Positions 1 to 6,862 of a stretch of DNA of 7,473 bases are shown here, in pieces. The notes beneath the pieces were generated by a model. It saw nothing but the letters and a program-made list of their open reading frames with translations, was not told the origin of the DNA and did no database searches. The stretch comes from Bacteroidales bacterium (GTDB lineage Bacteria; Bacteroidota; Bacteroidia; Bacteroidales; UBA10428). Both the position numbers and the translations under genes were made by a program. Each line of letters opens with the position of its first letter. Positions within the stretch are counted from its first letter, which is position 1. The stretch is taken from the NCBI GenBank assembly GCA_003508755.1, contig DNTK01000517.1, forward strand, positions 1 through 7,473. Direction: 5' to 3'.

Positions 1-210
1 ATGATGGAGCAGATGCAAATCATTAAAAGAGCAAAAACCGATAAACACTTCTCAGAATCATTAATTCGTCTGAACCCCTTTATTAATAATATGTTAAAAA
101 ATGTGGATGCGAGCTTGATTCAAAAAAATAAAGAGGTAATTTTAAACGACTATTCACTTAGTAATTACGGTAAACAACTGTATGAAGCATATAGAAGAAT
201 TATTAAGTAG
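1..210 (+). CDS. C-terminal end of a probable GT4-type glycosyltransferase (partial at left edge)
   Basis: The reading frame is open to the left edge and ends at TAG 208-210, so the ATG at base 1 is probably an internal Met codon and most of the gene lies outside the window. The visible 69 residues are charged and helical, with NPFINNML followed near the end by YSLSNYGKQLYEAYRRI. A final helix of the form 'YS-x-NYG-x-x-L-x-x-x-Y' is typical of the C-terminus of retaining GT-B glycosyltransferases of family GT4. None of the catalytic region is visible, so donor and acceptor sugars cannot be stated. Its stop lies 29 bp inside the next gene, so the two are almost certainly co-transcribed and translationally linked. 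Given the GpgS-like and glucosylglycerate phosphorylase genes downstream, transfer of a sugar to a glycerate-containing acceptor is plausible but inferred only from context. Confidence 0.55.
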   Translation: MMEQMQIIKRAKTDKHFSESLIRLNPFINNMLKNVDASLIQKNKEVILNDYSLSNYGKQLYEAYRRIIK

Positions 211-1078
211 CTTGAAGGAACTAAGGCCCATCGAAACCGATTTGGCACCAAAGTATAACCGCGATACCGATATTAAAGCTGTGGTTTTTGATATATACGG
301 AACGCTGCTGGTGTCTTCCTCCGGGGACATTGACCAGGCAGTTATTTCCGAAAACCATCTGAAAGTAGCCCTTGATGCGAGCAATATTAGCATAATTGAT
401 AAACGGAACAATGCACTTGAGCATATCCTTCACGATTTTGAATATACCATAAAAATCTGCCATAACGAAGCCCGAAAGAATAATGTTCCGTATCCTGAAA
501 TCGATATCCTGAGTATATGGGAAATTGTATTATTGCATGCACGACGCAAAAAGTTAATTCAATTTAATGGCGATGCGAATATTATGCTCATGACTTGCAT
601 TTTTGAATTTTTAAGCAATAAAGTTTATCCGATGCCCGCTATGCAGCAAACCATTTTAGAACTTTATAAGCGTGAATACCCTCTGGGAATTGTTTCAAAT
701 GCTCAGTTTTATACACCGGTTGTAATGAATTATTTCCTGAATAAAACGGTAGGTCTCAACGAAGATATCCTGCATTTTGATCCGGAACTTACTGTGTATT
801 CTTATCGCTTGGGCATTGGGAAACCAGACACAGGACTTTTCAGGGATCTTGTACCTATTTTAAAATCGAAATATAAATTAGCGCCCGAGCAAGTGCTTTT
901 TATAGGGAACGACATGCTTAAAGATATTTATGCCAGTAGCCAAGTTGGATTTAAAACGGCACTTTTTGCTGGTGATAAGCGCTCGCTGCGTTTGCGTGAT
1001 GATGATGAACGAACTGCAGGACTTAAGCCTGATTATGTTATTACAGAGCTAAGTCAGATTTTAGAAATTGTAGCATAA
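182..1078 (+). CDS. HAD-superfamily hydrolase, candidate sugar-phosphoglycerate phosphatase
   Basis: This 298-residue cytoplasmic protein has all four HAD motifs. Motif I is FDIYGTLL, with the predicted nucleophile Asp37. Motif II is the Ser172 in GIVSNAQ, motif III is Lys214 in GIGKPDTG, and motif IV is IGNDMLKD with Asp244 and Asp248. A long helical cap (about residues 50-165) lies between motifs I and II, as in C1-capped HAD proteins. The residue two after the nucleophile is Tyr39 rather than the Asp usual in phosphatases; this DxYGT form is best known from L-2-haloacid dehalogenases. ATG 182 is the only ATG before motif I and a stop at 143-145 bounds the frame upstream; a TTG at 212 is the only visible alternative. 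The gene overlaps the upstream gene by 29 bp and the next starts 6 bp after its stop. Its place beside a GpgS-like synthase suggests dephosphorylation of glucosyl-3-phosphoglycerate or a related ester. The family is certain, the substrate is inferred. Confidence 0.8.
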   Translation: MKHIEELLSSLKELRPIETDLAPKYNRDTDIKAVVFDIYGTLLVSSSGDIDQAVISENHLKVALDASNISIIDKRNNALEHILHDFEYTIKICHNEARKNNVPYPEIDILSIWEIVLLHARRKKLIQFNGDANIMLMTCIFEFLSNKVYPMPAMQQTILELYKREYPLGIVSNAQFYTPVVMNYFLNKTVGLNEDILHFDPELTVYSYRLGIGKPDTGLFRDLVPILKSKYKLAPEQVLFIGNDMLKDIYASSQVGFKTALFAGDKRSLRLRDDDERTAGLKPDYVITELSQILEIVA

Positions 1079-1084
1079 CAGATT

Positions 1085-2542
1085 ATGAATATATCACATC
1101 TGAATGTAGGAATAATACACTCACTTATTGGTAAAAATGATGGTGTTTCCATTGTTATCGATCAGACAGTAAATGCCATGGTGAATGATATGGGCATTGA
1201 ACTGGGCAATATCTTTTTTTTAGCCGCTCATACTTCACCCAGGTTCAATGCTGATACCAACGATATTTTTTGGCATAAAAACGATATCCATAAGCAAATT
1301 ATCACACACTTTTGTCAGGAGCCACCTGATGGCTTTGATGAGCTGATACATGAAAAAGCTGTTCAGGCCATGGAGATAATAGATGATTGGGTAAAGGAAA
1401 ACAGCATTGATTTAATCATTGCACATAATACCTCTCATCCCTATAATTTTATTACTGCAGTAGGCTTGGGCTACTTTATTGAAAAATTGCGCGATAAGGG
1501 AATTGTTTGGCCCAAAGTAATGGTGTGGTGGCACGATTCATATTTTGAAAGAGAACAATTTGCAAATCCTAATAAGATAATTCAAAAATACCTCAAATAC
1601 CTGCCGGGTACCGAAATCGACGGAATTGCATTTATTAATGGTTCACAACCCGAACTGGCCCGTAAATTGTTCCATTCTTTAAAGTTCGCAAAAACCGAAA
1701 AATTTTTCGAAAACAGAGCCATTGTTGTTCCGAATACCAGCAGTATCGATTGGAACTGGGAAGAACAAAACTGGGAAGCTGACAAACTTATTGCCCCAAG
1801 ACGCGACAATTACAACGATACCTTTTTTCGCGATATCGGTCTTGAATGTGAAATTAACAAGCGTGGGTTTGAACTTGCGGATACTGTTTTACTGCTGCAA
1901 CACACAAGGGTTGTTCCCAGAAAGAAAATTGAAGTTGCTCTCGACTTTGCATTTCAGCTGGAGAAAAAGTACCATGAAAACAATCTTAGAAAGTGCATAA
2001 CGCTCTTAATCAGTGGACATTCAGGCGATGAGCAAGCCGATTATAAAAAGTTTCTCAACGACTACTACCAGATAAAACTCAAAGAGAATCCCAGCTCAAA
2101 TGTCCTGATGATCTTTGGCGAACACAGAATCCTCTCGCATCGTGATATTATTGTCGATAAAAAGTACTATAATTTCTATGAAATACCCTCAGTAGTTGCG
2201 GCACATGGTGGAATAGGCACTTATTTTAGTGATGTTGAAGGTTTTGGAAATAACTTATTGGAGATGGTTTCTTTTGGTGTTCCGGTTGTGTTGAATAAAT
2301 ACGATATCTATAAGTCGGATATCGAACACCTTGGATTTAAGTTTCCCTCGGTTGAAAACTGTGAGCTTACCGATGAGGTTGTAGATCAGGGATATGAATT
2401 ATTAACTAACTTTAAGAAGAGGAACGAAGTAATTAAACACAATCTTGAAATTCTGAATGAAAAACTGGCACATAAAATCATTGCAGAAAAGATTAAACCA
2501 CTCATTATTAAGATGTTTACCCGAATACTAAACCTTGAATAA
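1085..2542 (+). CDS. GT-B glycosyltransferase, GT4-like (group 1)
   Basis: This is a 485-residue soluble protein with no signal peptide or membrane segment. The N-terminal half looks like a GT-B acceptor domain: it opens with NVGIIHSLIGKNDGVS (residues 7-22), a glycine-containing loop after the first strand, and has WWHDSYF at 148-154. The C-terminal donor domain begins near 268 with LLLQHTRVVPRKK, whose Arg275 and Lys280/281 are placed like the Arg/Lys pair that binds donor phosphates in GT4 enzymes. The retaining GT-B signature EGFGNNLLE gives the E-x7-E pair Glu385/Glu393, followed by SFGVPVV. It starts 6 bp after the HAD gene and ends 13 bp before the GpgS-like gene, so it belongs to the same operon. 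No Shine-Dalgarno motif is seen, as expected in Bacteroidota. Donor and acceptor cannot be read from sequence. A sugar transfer onto glucosylglycerate or its phosphate, as in mannosylglucosylglycerate synthesis known from Petrotoga, is a hypothesis from context. Confidence 0.78.
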   Translation: MNISHLNVGIIHSLIGKNDGVSIVIDQTVNAMVNDMGIELGNIFFLAAHTSPRFNADTNDIFWHKNDIHKQIITHFCQEPPDGFDELIHEKAVQAMEIIDDWVKENSIDLIIAHNTSHPYNFITAVGLGYFIEKLRDKGIVWPKVMVWWHDSYFEREQFANPNKIIQKYLKYLPGTEIDGIAFINGSQPELARKLFHSLKFAKTEKFFENRAIVVPNTSSIDWNWEEQNWEADKLIAPRRDNYNDTFFRDIGLECEINKRGFELADTVLLLQHTRVVPRKKIEVALDFAFQLEKKYHENNLRKCITLLISGHSGDEQADYKKFLNDYYQIKLKENPSSNVLMIFGEHRILSHRDIIVDKKYYNFYEIPSVVAAHGGIGTYFSDVEGFGNNLLEMVSFGVPVVLNKYDIYKSDIEHLGFKFPSVENCELTDEVVDQGYELLTNFKKRNEVIKHNLEILNEKLAHKIIAEKIKPLIIKMFTRILNLE

Positions 2543-2555
2543 TACATAAAATACT

Positions 2556-3767
2556 ATGGGAGATTTTTATCAAAATGGAGTAGTTACAACTCTACATAAT
2601 TTAAGAAGCCTACCTTACCAGGAGCTGGAAAAGCGGCTCATCAGGTTTTCCAAAAAGCGACCCATTTCACTTATTCTCCCAAGCTTGTATTCCGAACTGG
2701 AGGGGCCAGCACTTTCAAATATTGTGGATGAACTTATTAAAGTGCCCTACCTCGAGGAAATTATTATTGGCCTGGATAAAGCAAATAAAGAAGAGTTTAA
2801 AAAGGCAAAAAGTTATTTTGCCCGTTTACCACAGCATCATCGTATACTCTGGAACGATGGTCCTCGTCTTCAGGCACTTGATAAAATGCTTGTTGAACGT
2901 AATATTGCCCCCAGCGAAATGGGTAAAGGAAGGAACGCATGGTTTTGTTTCGGTTACTTCAATGCATCAGGTCGATCAGAGGCCGTTGCCTTGCACGATT
3001 GCGATATTGTTACTTATGATAGAAGCATGCTTGCCCGGTTACTTTATCCGGTGGTAGATCCAACCTTTAACTATAAGTTTTGTAAGGGGTATTATTTTCG
3101 TTCCGATGATAAAAAACTGAATGGAAGGGTAGCACGATTGCTTATTACACCCCTGATTAGAACATTAAAGAAATTCTTCGGCAACGATCCTTTTCTTGAG
3201 TACCTCGATAGTTTCCGATATCCTCTGGCGGGAGAGTTTTCAATGCGGGCAGATGTAACAAAAACAATTCGTATTCCGAGCGATTGGAGCCTCGAAATTG
3301 GTATATTGTCCGAAGCTGTGAGAAACAATGCCCTGGGGCGTATTTGTCAGGTGGATATTGCCGATCGCTATGATCATAAACATCAAACTTTATCAGAAGG
3401 TAATCCTGGCTCGGGTTTATCGAAGATGAGCATCGAAATTTCAAAGGCCATCTTTGCCAAGCTTTCTACCCAGGGGGCTGTCTTCTCCAAAGGATTAATA
3501 CGGTCTATTAAAGCAGCTTATTACCGCATTGCATTAGATTTCCTGGATCAATTCCAAGCCGATGCTGTTATAAATGGATTAACTCTTGACAGACATGCCG
3601 AAGAAGAAGCCATTGATGTGTTTGCGGCCAATGTTTATCATGCTGGTTTAATGTTTCTTGATAACCCGATGATGGTGCCTACAATACCAAGTTGGAAAAG
3701 GGTAATTAGTGCAATCCCCGATTTCTATGAACGCTTGAATGAGGCGGTTGAAATGGACAATGCCTGA
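2556..3767 (+). CDS. gpgS: Glucosyl-3-phosphoglycerate synthase-like glycosyltransferase (GT81 type)
   Basis: The 403-residue protein is a GT-A fold nucleotide-sugar transferase. It would move glucose from a nucleotide donor to 3-phosphoglycerate, giving glucosyl-3-phosphoglycerate, the first step of glucosylglycerate synthesis. Features in order are: LILPSLYSELEG (39-50), the first strand and donor loop; MGKGRNAWF (122-130), the GKG segment seen in GpgS; LHDCDIV (146-152), whose Asp148-Cys-Asp150 is the DxD metal/donor motif; KGYYFR (177-182); FRYPLAGEFSM (220-230); WSLEIGILSE (244-253); and DRYDHKHQ (270-277), whose His274 or His276 would complete the metal site. This order matches GT81 GpgS as I know it. 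Mycobacterial GpgS is about 320-330 residues; this one carries a helical C-terminal extension from about 290, as in longer archaeal-type forms. It lies 13 bp after the GT4-like gene, in the same operon. A direct glucosylglycerate synthase using free glycerate, or mannose as donor, cannot be excluded. Confidence 0.8.
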   Translation: MGDFYQNGVVTTLHNLRSLPYQELEKRLIRFSKKRPISLILPSLYSELEGPALSNIVDELIKVPYLEEIIIGLDKANKEEFKKAKSYFARLPQHHRILWNDGPRLQALDKMLVERNIAPSEMGKGRNAWFCFGYFNASGRSEAVALHDCDIVTYDRSMLARLLYPVVDPTFNYKFCKGYYFRSDDKKLNGRVARLLITPLIRTLKKFFGNDPFLEYLDSFRYPLAGEFSMRADVTKTIRIPSDWSLEIGILSEAVRNNALGRICQVDIADRYDHKHQTLSEGNPGSGLSKMSIEISKAIFAKLSTQGAVFSKGLIRSIKAAYYRIALDFLDQFQADAVINGLTLDRHAEEEAIDVFAANVYHAGLMFLDNPMMVPTIPSWKRVISAIPDFYERLNEAVEMDNA

Positions 3768-3840
3768 GTTTGCATTGCCAAGAGATTAAAATCAAAATTT
3801 GATTCCAACCATTAGCAACAATATACTAAAACTGACTTAA

Positions 3841-5535
3841 ATGTCAATAGCGGAAAGATTAAAACAGAGATTCGATTTTATTTACAAGGGCAATTACCCT
3901 GCTGCGCTGGTGGAGGAATTAGAAAGCCAGATCAATAAGACGAAGTCTGCCATCCGGGTCAATAGTGTAAAATGGTCTGAAGAAGATGTTGTACTCATTA
4001 CTTATGGTGACAGCATCTTGAGCAAACATTCAAATCCACTCTCTGCATTAAAAAAAATTTTGGAACAGTATTTAGGAGAAACGGTCTCCTACATTCATAT
4101 ATTGCCATTTTTTCCTTACAGTTCCGACGATGGGTTTTCGGTAATTGACTACCTCAGTGTAAACCCTGACCTGGGCGAATGGTCTGATATCGAGGCACTG
4201 AGAACGGACTATAAATTAATGTTCGATCTGGTAATAAATCATATTTCACAGCACAGCGATTGGTTTGCACATTACAAAGCAGCAAAGGCACCTTATAAGG
4301 ACTTTTTTATAGAAGTCGATCCCGAATCGGATTTATCAGAAGTGGTCAGGCCCAGGAGCTTGCCTTTGCTTACCAAGGTTGATACCATAAACGGTACCAG
4401 ACATGTATGGACCACTTTTAGTGACGACCAGATTGATCTGAATTTTGCTGAGCCAAAATTAATGGCAGAAATGATTAAGGTATTCCTGTTTTATCTTGAG
4501 AAGGGTGCCAGTATGATTCGACTCGATGCCATTGCATTCCTGTGGAAGGTGATTGGAACCAATTGTTTACACCTGCCGGAAACGCATGAGTTTGTTAAGC
4601 TTTTACGCGATATAACAGATTACATTAGCCCGGGCCTAATTTTATTAACAGAAACCAATGTTCCAAACAAGGAAAATCTGAGTTATTTTGGCGATAATGA
4701 TGAGGCAAACATGGTATACCAATTCAGTTTACCCCCTTTATTGCTGCATTGCTTATACACCGGCAACTCGGAGTTTTTAACTCAATGGGCATCATCAGTA
4801 CCCAATCTTTCAGAAGATTGCACATTCTTTAATTTTACTGCATCTCACGATGGAGTGGGGGTTCGGCCGCTCGAAGGACTGGTTCCAAATGATGAAGTGT
4901 TCAATCTTGTAGAAGGGATGAAATTGTTTGGTGGAAAGGTAAATACCAGGCGGAATAGTGATGGGTCCGATAGTCCCTATGAACTGAATATAACCTACTT
5001 TGATGCACTAATGGGTACATTTGAGGGAATTGATGAGTTGCAGGAAGCACGGTTTATTTGTTCACAAACTATTATGCTGACAATGATTGGGGTTCCGGCG
5101 TTTTATATACATAGCTTTTTAGCAACCCAGAACTATACCGACGGAATTAAACTTACCGGTATGAATCGGACAATTAATCGCCGTAAGTGGTCCGAAGATG
5201 AGTTAATTCCATTGCTGGATGGCGATACCCATCATAACAGAATTCTTAATGAACTAATTCGTCGAATAAACACAAGAAAAAAATACAAAGCGTTTCATCC
5301 CCAATCGAAACAGGAAGTCAGGAATTTAGGTAAAAACTTATTTTGTATAATACGTGGCGAGCAGGAACTATTTGCTTTGTTCAATATCAGCAACCGTGAA
5401 CAGGAAATAAACCTGGCTTCCGAGCTGCCGGCAAAAAGGGTGAAGGATATTTTATCCGGAATGCCCTTTGATACGGATTTTGGTAAATTAATGCTTGCTC
5501 CCTACCAGGCACTGTGGTTTGTTCCCGATAATTAG
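3841..5535 (+). CDS. ggaP: Glucosylglycerate phosphorylase-like enzyme (GH13 subfamily 18)
   Basis: This 564-residue cytoplasmic enzyme of the sucrose phosphorylase subfamily should catalyse phosphorolysis of glucosylglycerate to alpha-glucose 1-phosphate and D-glycerate. The (beta/alpha)8 barrel motifs are all present: LPFFPYSSDDGFSVIDY (88-104), FDLVINH (128-134), MIRLDAIAF with the nucleophile Asp229, LLTETNVP with acid/base Glu271, and ASHDGVG with the transition-state Asp337. From memory, segments such as RPRSLPLLT (170-178), TTFSDDQIDLN (191-201) and MVYQFSLPPL (291-300) are near-identical to E. coli YcjM (GgaP), which has about the same length, so I prefer this to sucrose or glucosylglycerol phosphorylase. 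TAA at 3838-3840 directly precedes the ATG in frame, which fixes the start. A 73-bp gap separates it from the GpgS-like gene, larger than the other gaps, yet no terminator lies between, so it probably shares the transcript. The neighbouring synthase and the downstream glycerate kinase support the glycerate-based substrate. Confidence 0.87.
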   Translation: MSIAERLKQRFDFIYKGNYPAALVEELESQINKTKSAIRVNSVKWSEEDVVLITYGDSILSKHSNPLSALKKILEQYLGETVSYIHILPFFPYSSDDGFSVIDYLSVNPDLGEWSDIEALRTDYKLMFDLVINHISQHSDWFAHYKAAKAPYKDFFIEVDPESDLSEVVRPRSLPLLTKVDTINGTRHVWTTFSDDQIDLNFAEPKLMAEMIKVFLFYLEKGASMIRLDAIAFLWKVIGTNCLHLPETHEFVKLLRDITDYISPGLILLTETNVPNKENLSYFGDNDEANMVYQFSLPPLLLHCLYTGNSEFLTQWASSVPNLSEDCTFFNFTASHDGVGVRPLEGLVPNDEVFNLVEGMKLFGGKVNTRRNSDGSDSPYELNITYFDALMGTFEGIDELQEARFICSQTIMLTMIGVPAFYIHSFLATQNYTDGIKLTGMNRTINRRKWSEDELIPLLDGDTHHNRILNELIRRINTRKKYKAFHPQSKQEVRNLGKNLFCIIRGEQELFALFNISNREQEINLASELPAKRVKDILSGMPFDTDFGKLMLAPYQALWFVPDN

Positions 5536-5570
5536 TTTAAAATTACGACAAGATAAAATGATTGAAATAA

Positions 5571-5600
5571 AAAAGCCGCTCCATGTTCGAAGCGGCTTTT
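5571..5600. terminator. Bidirectional intrinsic terminator between converging genes
   Basis: A perfect 10-bp inverted repeat, AAAAGCCGCT (5571-5580) and AGCGGCTTTT (5591-5600), encloses a 10-base loop. It lies 35 bp after the stop of the phosphorylase gene and 20 bp past the stop of the converging minus-strand YfiR-like gene. Read on the minus strand, the GC stem is followed by six T, then A and three T, which makes a strong terminator. Read on the plus strand it is followed by only four T. It therefore probably ends both transcripts, and ends the minus-strand one more efficiently. Confidence 0.88.
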
Positions 5601-5620
5601 GAATTATCCGATTAGTTTTT

Positions 5621-6130
5621 TTATAACGACATAGTTATCAAAGCGCGGCTAACAAAAAGGTTGTGTTGCTTCGCTTTTGCTTCATCTATCTTATAGCGTA
5701 GTTTTCCGTTTGTTAGGCGAAAATCAACAGTGGCTCCGGCTTCAATGGCTCCAGCTTTCTCGCCAATAATTAAACAGCTTTTACCATTGTACTTCTTGCG
5801 TAATTCAGGCATCGAAGAGTTTTTATTGCTGGCAACGAATATTACCTGGCAATTGTTAGCCTCGGCTGCAGAATTAAATTGAATTACCTCAATACTTTTA
5901 CTACCTACTGTACGGTTTTTAGTATACGTTTTAAGGTAATCATATGTAGAGCTTTTACCTAGAACGCCGATGACATATTTTCCATTTACATCAGCATCAG
6001 GCCACTTTACATGCGACAAGAAATTGTAAATAAATACTGCTTGAGCATTACTTACATCAGTTTGTGCGTTAACTTTTACTGTAAAAGTTATTGCAATAAT
6101 ACCCAGAATTGTTAAAATTGTTGACCTCAT
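5621..6130 (-). CDS. Secreted YfiR-like (DUF4154) protein, copy A
   Basis: This 169-residue protein starts with an N-terminal signal peptide: MRS, a hydrophobic run at about 5-17, and likely cleavage after NA at 21-22, before QT. The mature part fits the YfiR/DUF4154 family, with AQAVFIYNFLSHVKWP (29-44), the opening helix ending in a W-P; YVIGVLGKS (52-60), a beta strand; CQVIFVASN (94-102); and CLIIGEKAG (119-127). Cys94 and Cys119 are shared with the neighbouring paralogue and could form a periplasmic disulfide. In Pseudomonas, YfiR is a periplasmic repressor of the diguanylate cyclase YfiN; in Bacteroidota the role of family members is largely unknown, and no GGDEF or kinase gene is visible here. 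It converges on the phosphorylase gene across a shared terminator and lies downstream of copy B on the same strand with a 131-bp gap. That gap could hold its own promoter, but I see no consensus box in it. Confidence 0.83.
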   Translation of the reverse strand: MRSTILTILGIIAITFTVKVNAQTDVSNAQAVFIYNFLSHVKWPDADVNGKYVIGVLGKSSTYDYLKTYTKNRTVGSKSIEVIQFNSAAEANNCQVIFVASNKNSSMPELRKKYNGKSCLIIGEKAGAIEAGATVDFRLTNGKLRYKIDEAKAKQHNLFVSRALITMSL

Positions 6131-6261
6131 ATTTAGTTGTTTTTTTTGCTATTACGGCCTTGTTTTACTTTTGTTACCATGAACAGTGCATTTTGAGTAA
6201 TTACCGACGTGTATTTACATATAATACGATCTATTTCAAAATTAACTGTCAGACGATGTGC

Positions 6262-6771
6262 TTATAAAGACATAGATAAGATTTGCTGGCTAACTGCCAT
6301 TTTATGAGCCCTTACGCTAACTTCATCAACCTTGTAGCGCAGTTTGCCATTTTGGATGTGAAAATCTACCATAGCTCCTTTATTGATCGATCCCGACTTT
6401 TCACCCACTATCAAACAGCTCTTGTCATGAAACCGGGACTTTACCTCCGACATTAGCGAGATTTTATTTGACGCAACCAATAATATTTGGCAATTCCTTA
6501 TTTCACTTATCGCATTATACTGAACCACCTCTATGTTTTTTTTGCCTACACGTCTGTTGGTGGTATACTTTATTAAATAATCGTATGTTTGAGTGTTTCC
6601 TAAAACACCAATTACCAATGTATTGCCTACAGTTTCCTCAGGCCATTCGAAATGCGAAAGAAAATTATATAAAAAAATAGCCTGCGCATTATTAATACTT
6701 GTCTGCGACCTCAAATCTGTCAGAAAAGAAAAACTAATTAAGGTAAGAATTATTGTTATTTTTAATCTCAT
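6262..6771 (-). CDS. Secreted YfiR-like (DUF4154) protein, copy B
   Basis: This is a paralogue of copy A with exactly the same length, 169 residues, alignable without a gap; by hand count 88 positions are identical, about 52%. It has its own signal peptide (MRLK, hydrophobic 5-17, likely cleavage after RS before QT). It keeps the family core: AQAIFLYNFLSHFEWP (29-44), VIGVLG (53-58), TYDYL (62-66), Cys94, Cys119, GEKSG and NGKLRYKVDE (141-150). Conservation is lowest in the signal peptide, at about 45-52 and at about 104-118, and highest around the YNFLSH and GKLRYK segments, which points to selection on the mature fold. The product would be periplasmic; the Pseudomonas YfiR role in cyclic-di-GMP signalling is only a family precedent. 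It is transcribed divergently from the glycerate kinase gene across a 91-bp AT-rich spacer. There is no T-rich hairpin between it and copy A, so read-through into copy A is possible. Confidence 0.83.
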   Translation of the reverse strand: MRLKITIILTLISFSFLTDLRSQTSINNAQAIFLYNFLSHFEWPEETVGNTLVIGVLGNTQTYDYLIKYTTNRRVGKKNIEVVQYNAISEIRNCQILLVASNKISLMSEVKSRFHDKSCLIVGEKSGSINKGAMVDFHIQNGKLRYKVDEVSVRAHKMAVSQQILSMSL

Positions 6772-6832
6772 AAATAAAAGTTTAAGAGCTCAGAGTACGG
6801 TTTTTATGTTTTATTTGTTTCAGTTTTATATA

Positions 6833-6840
6833 TAGTTTTA
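6833..6840 (+). promoter_or_regulatory. Possible Bacteroidota-type -7 box for the glycerate kinase gene
   Basis: TAGTTTTA matches the Bacteroidota -7 consensus TAnnTTTG at all positions but the last. A TTTG occurs at 6814-6817, but the 15-bp spacing is shorter than the usual 19 or so, so the upstream element is doubtful. The box would place transcription start near 6845, about 17 bases before the ATG at 6863. The spacer is very AT-rich, so a chance match is quite possible. Confidence 0.3.
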
Positions 6841-6862
6841 GATAAAAAGTTATAATTACTTG

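Noticed and set aside
1..210. A complete small 69-residue gene starting at base 1
   Set aside because: The frame is open at the window edge and the residues look like the last helices of a larger glycosyltransferase, so a truncated gene is far more likely.
3758..3777. Six-bp inverted repeat (CAATGC / GCATTG) spanning the stop codon of the GpgS-like gene
   Set aside because: The stem is short and not GC-rich, and no T-run follows, so it does not qualify as a terminator; similar short repeats occur by chance.
3841..5535. Sucrose phosphorylase or alpha-amylase as the function of the GH13 protein
   Set aside because: It has no signal peptide and follows the short GH13_18 phosphorylase plan; its RPR-LPLLT, FSDDQIDLN and QFSLPPL segments resemble YcjM/GgaP, and the neighbours are glycerate-related.
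6198..6205. GTAATTAC palindrome between the two YfiR-like genes, as a possible operator
   Set aside because: An 8-bp AT-rich palindrome occurring once, with no second copy elsewhere in the window, is not evidence of a regulator site.
6211..6241. Minus-strand TTTTG followed after 19 bp by TAAATAC, upstream of YfiR-like copy A
   Set aside because: The spacing suits a Bacteroidota promoter, but the second element lacks the TTTG half of TAnnTTTG, and the region is AT-rich enough for chance matches.
6772..6862. Possible promoter on the minus strand for YfiR-like copy B
   Set aside because: I found no TTTG or TAnnTTTG on the minus strand of the 91-bp divergent spacer; only generic AT-rich stretches are present.
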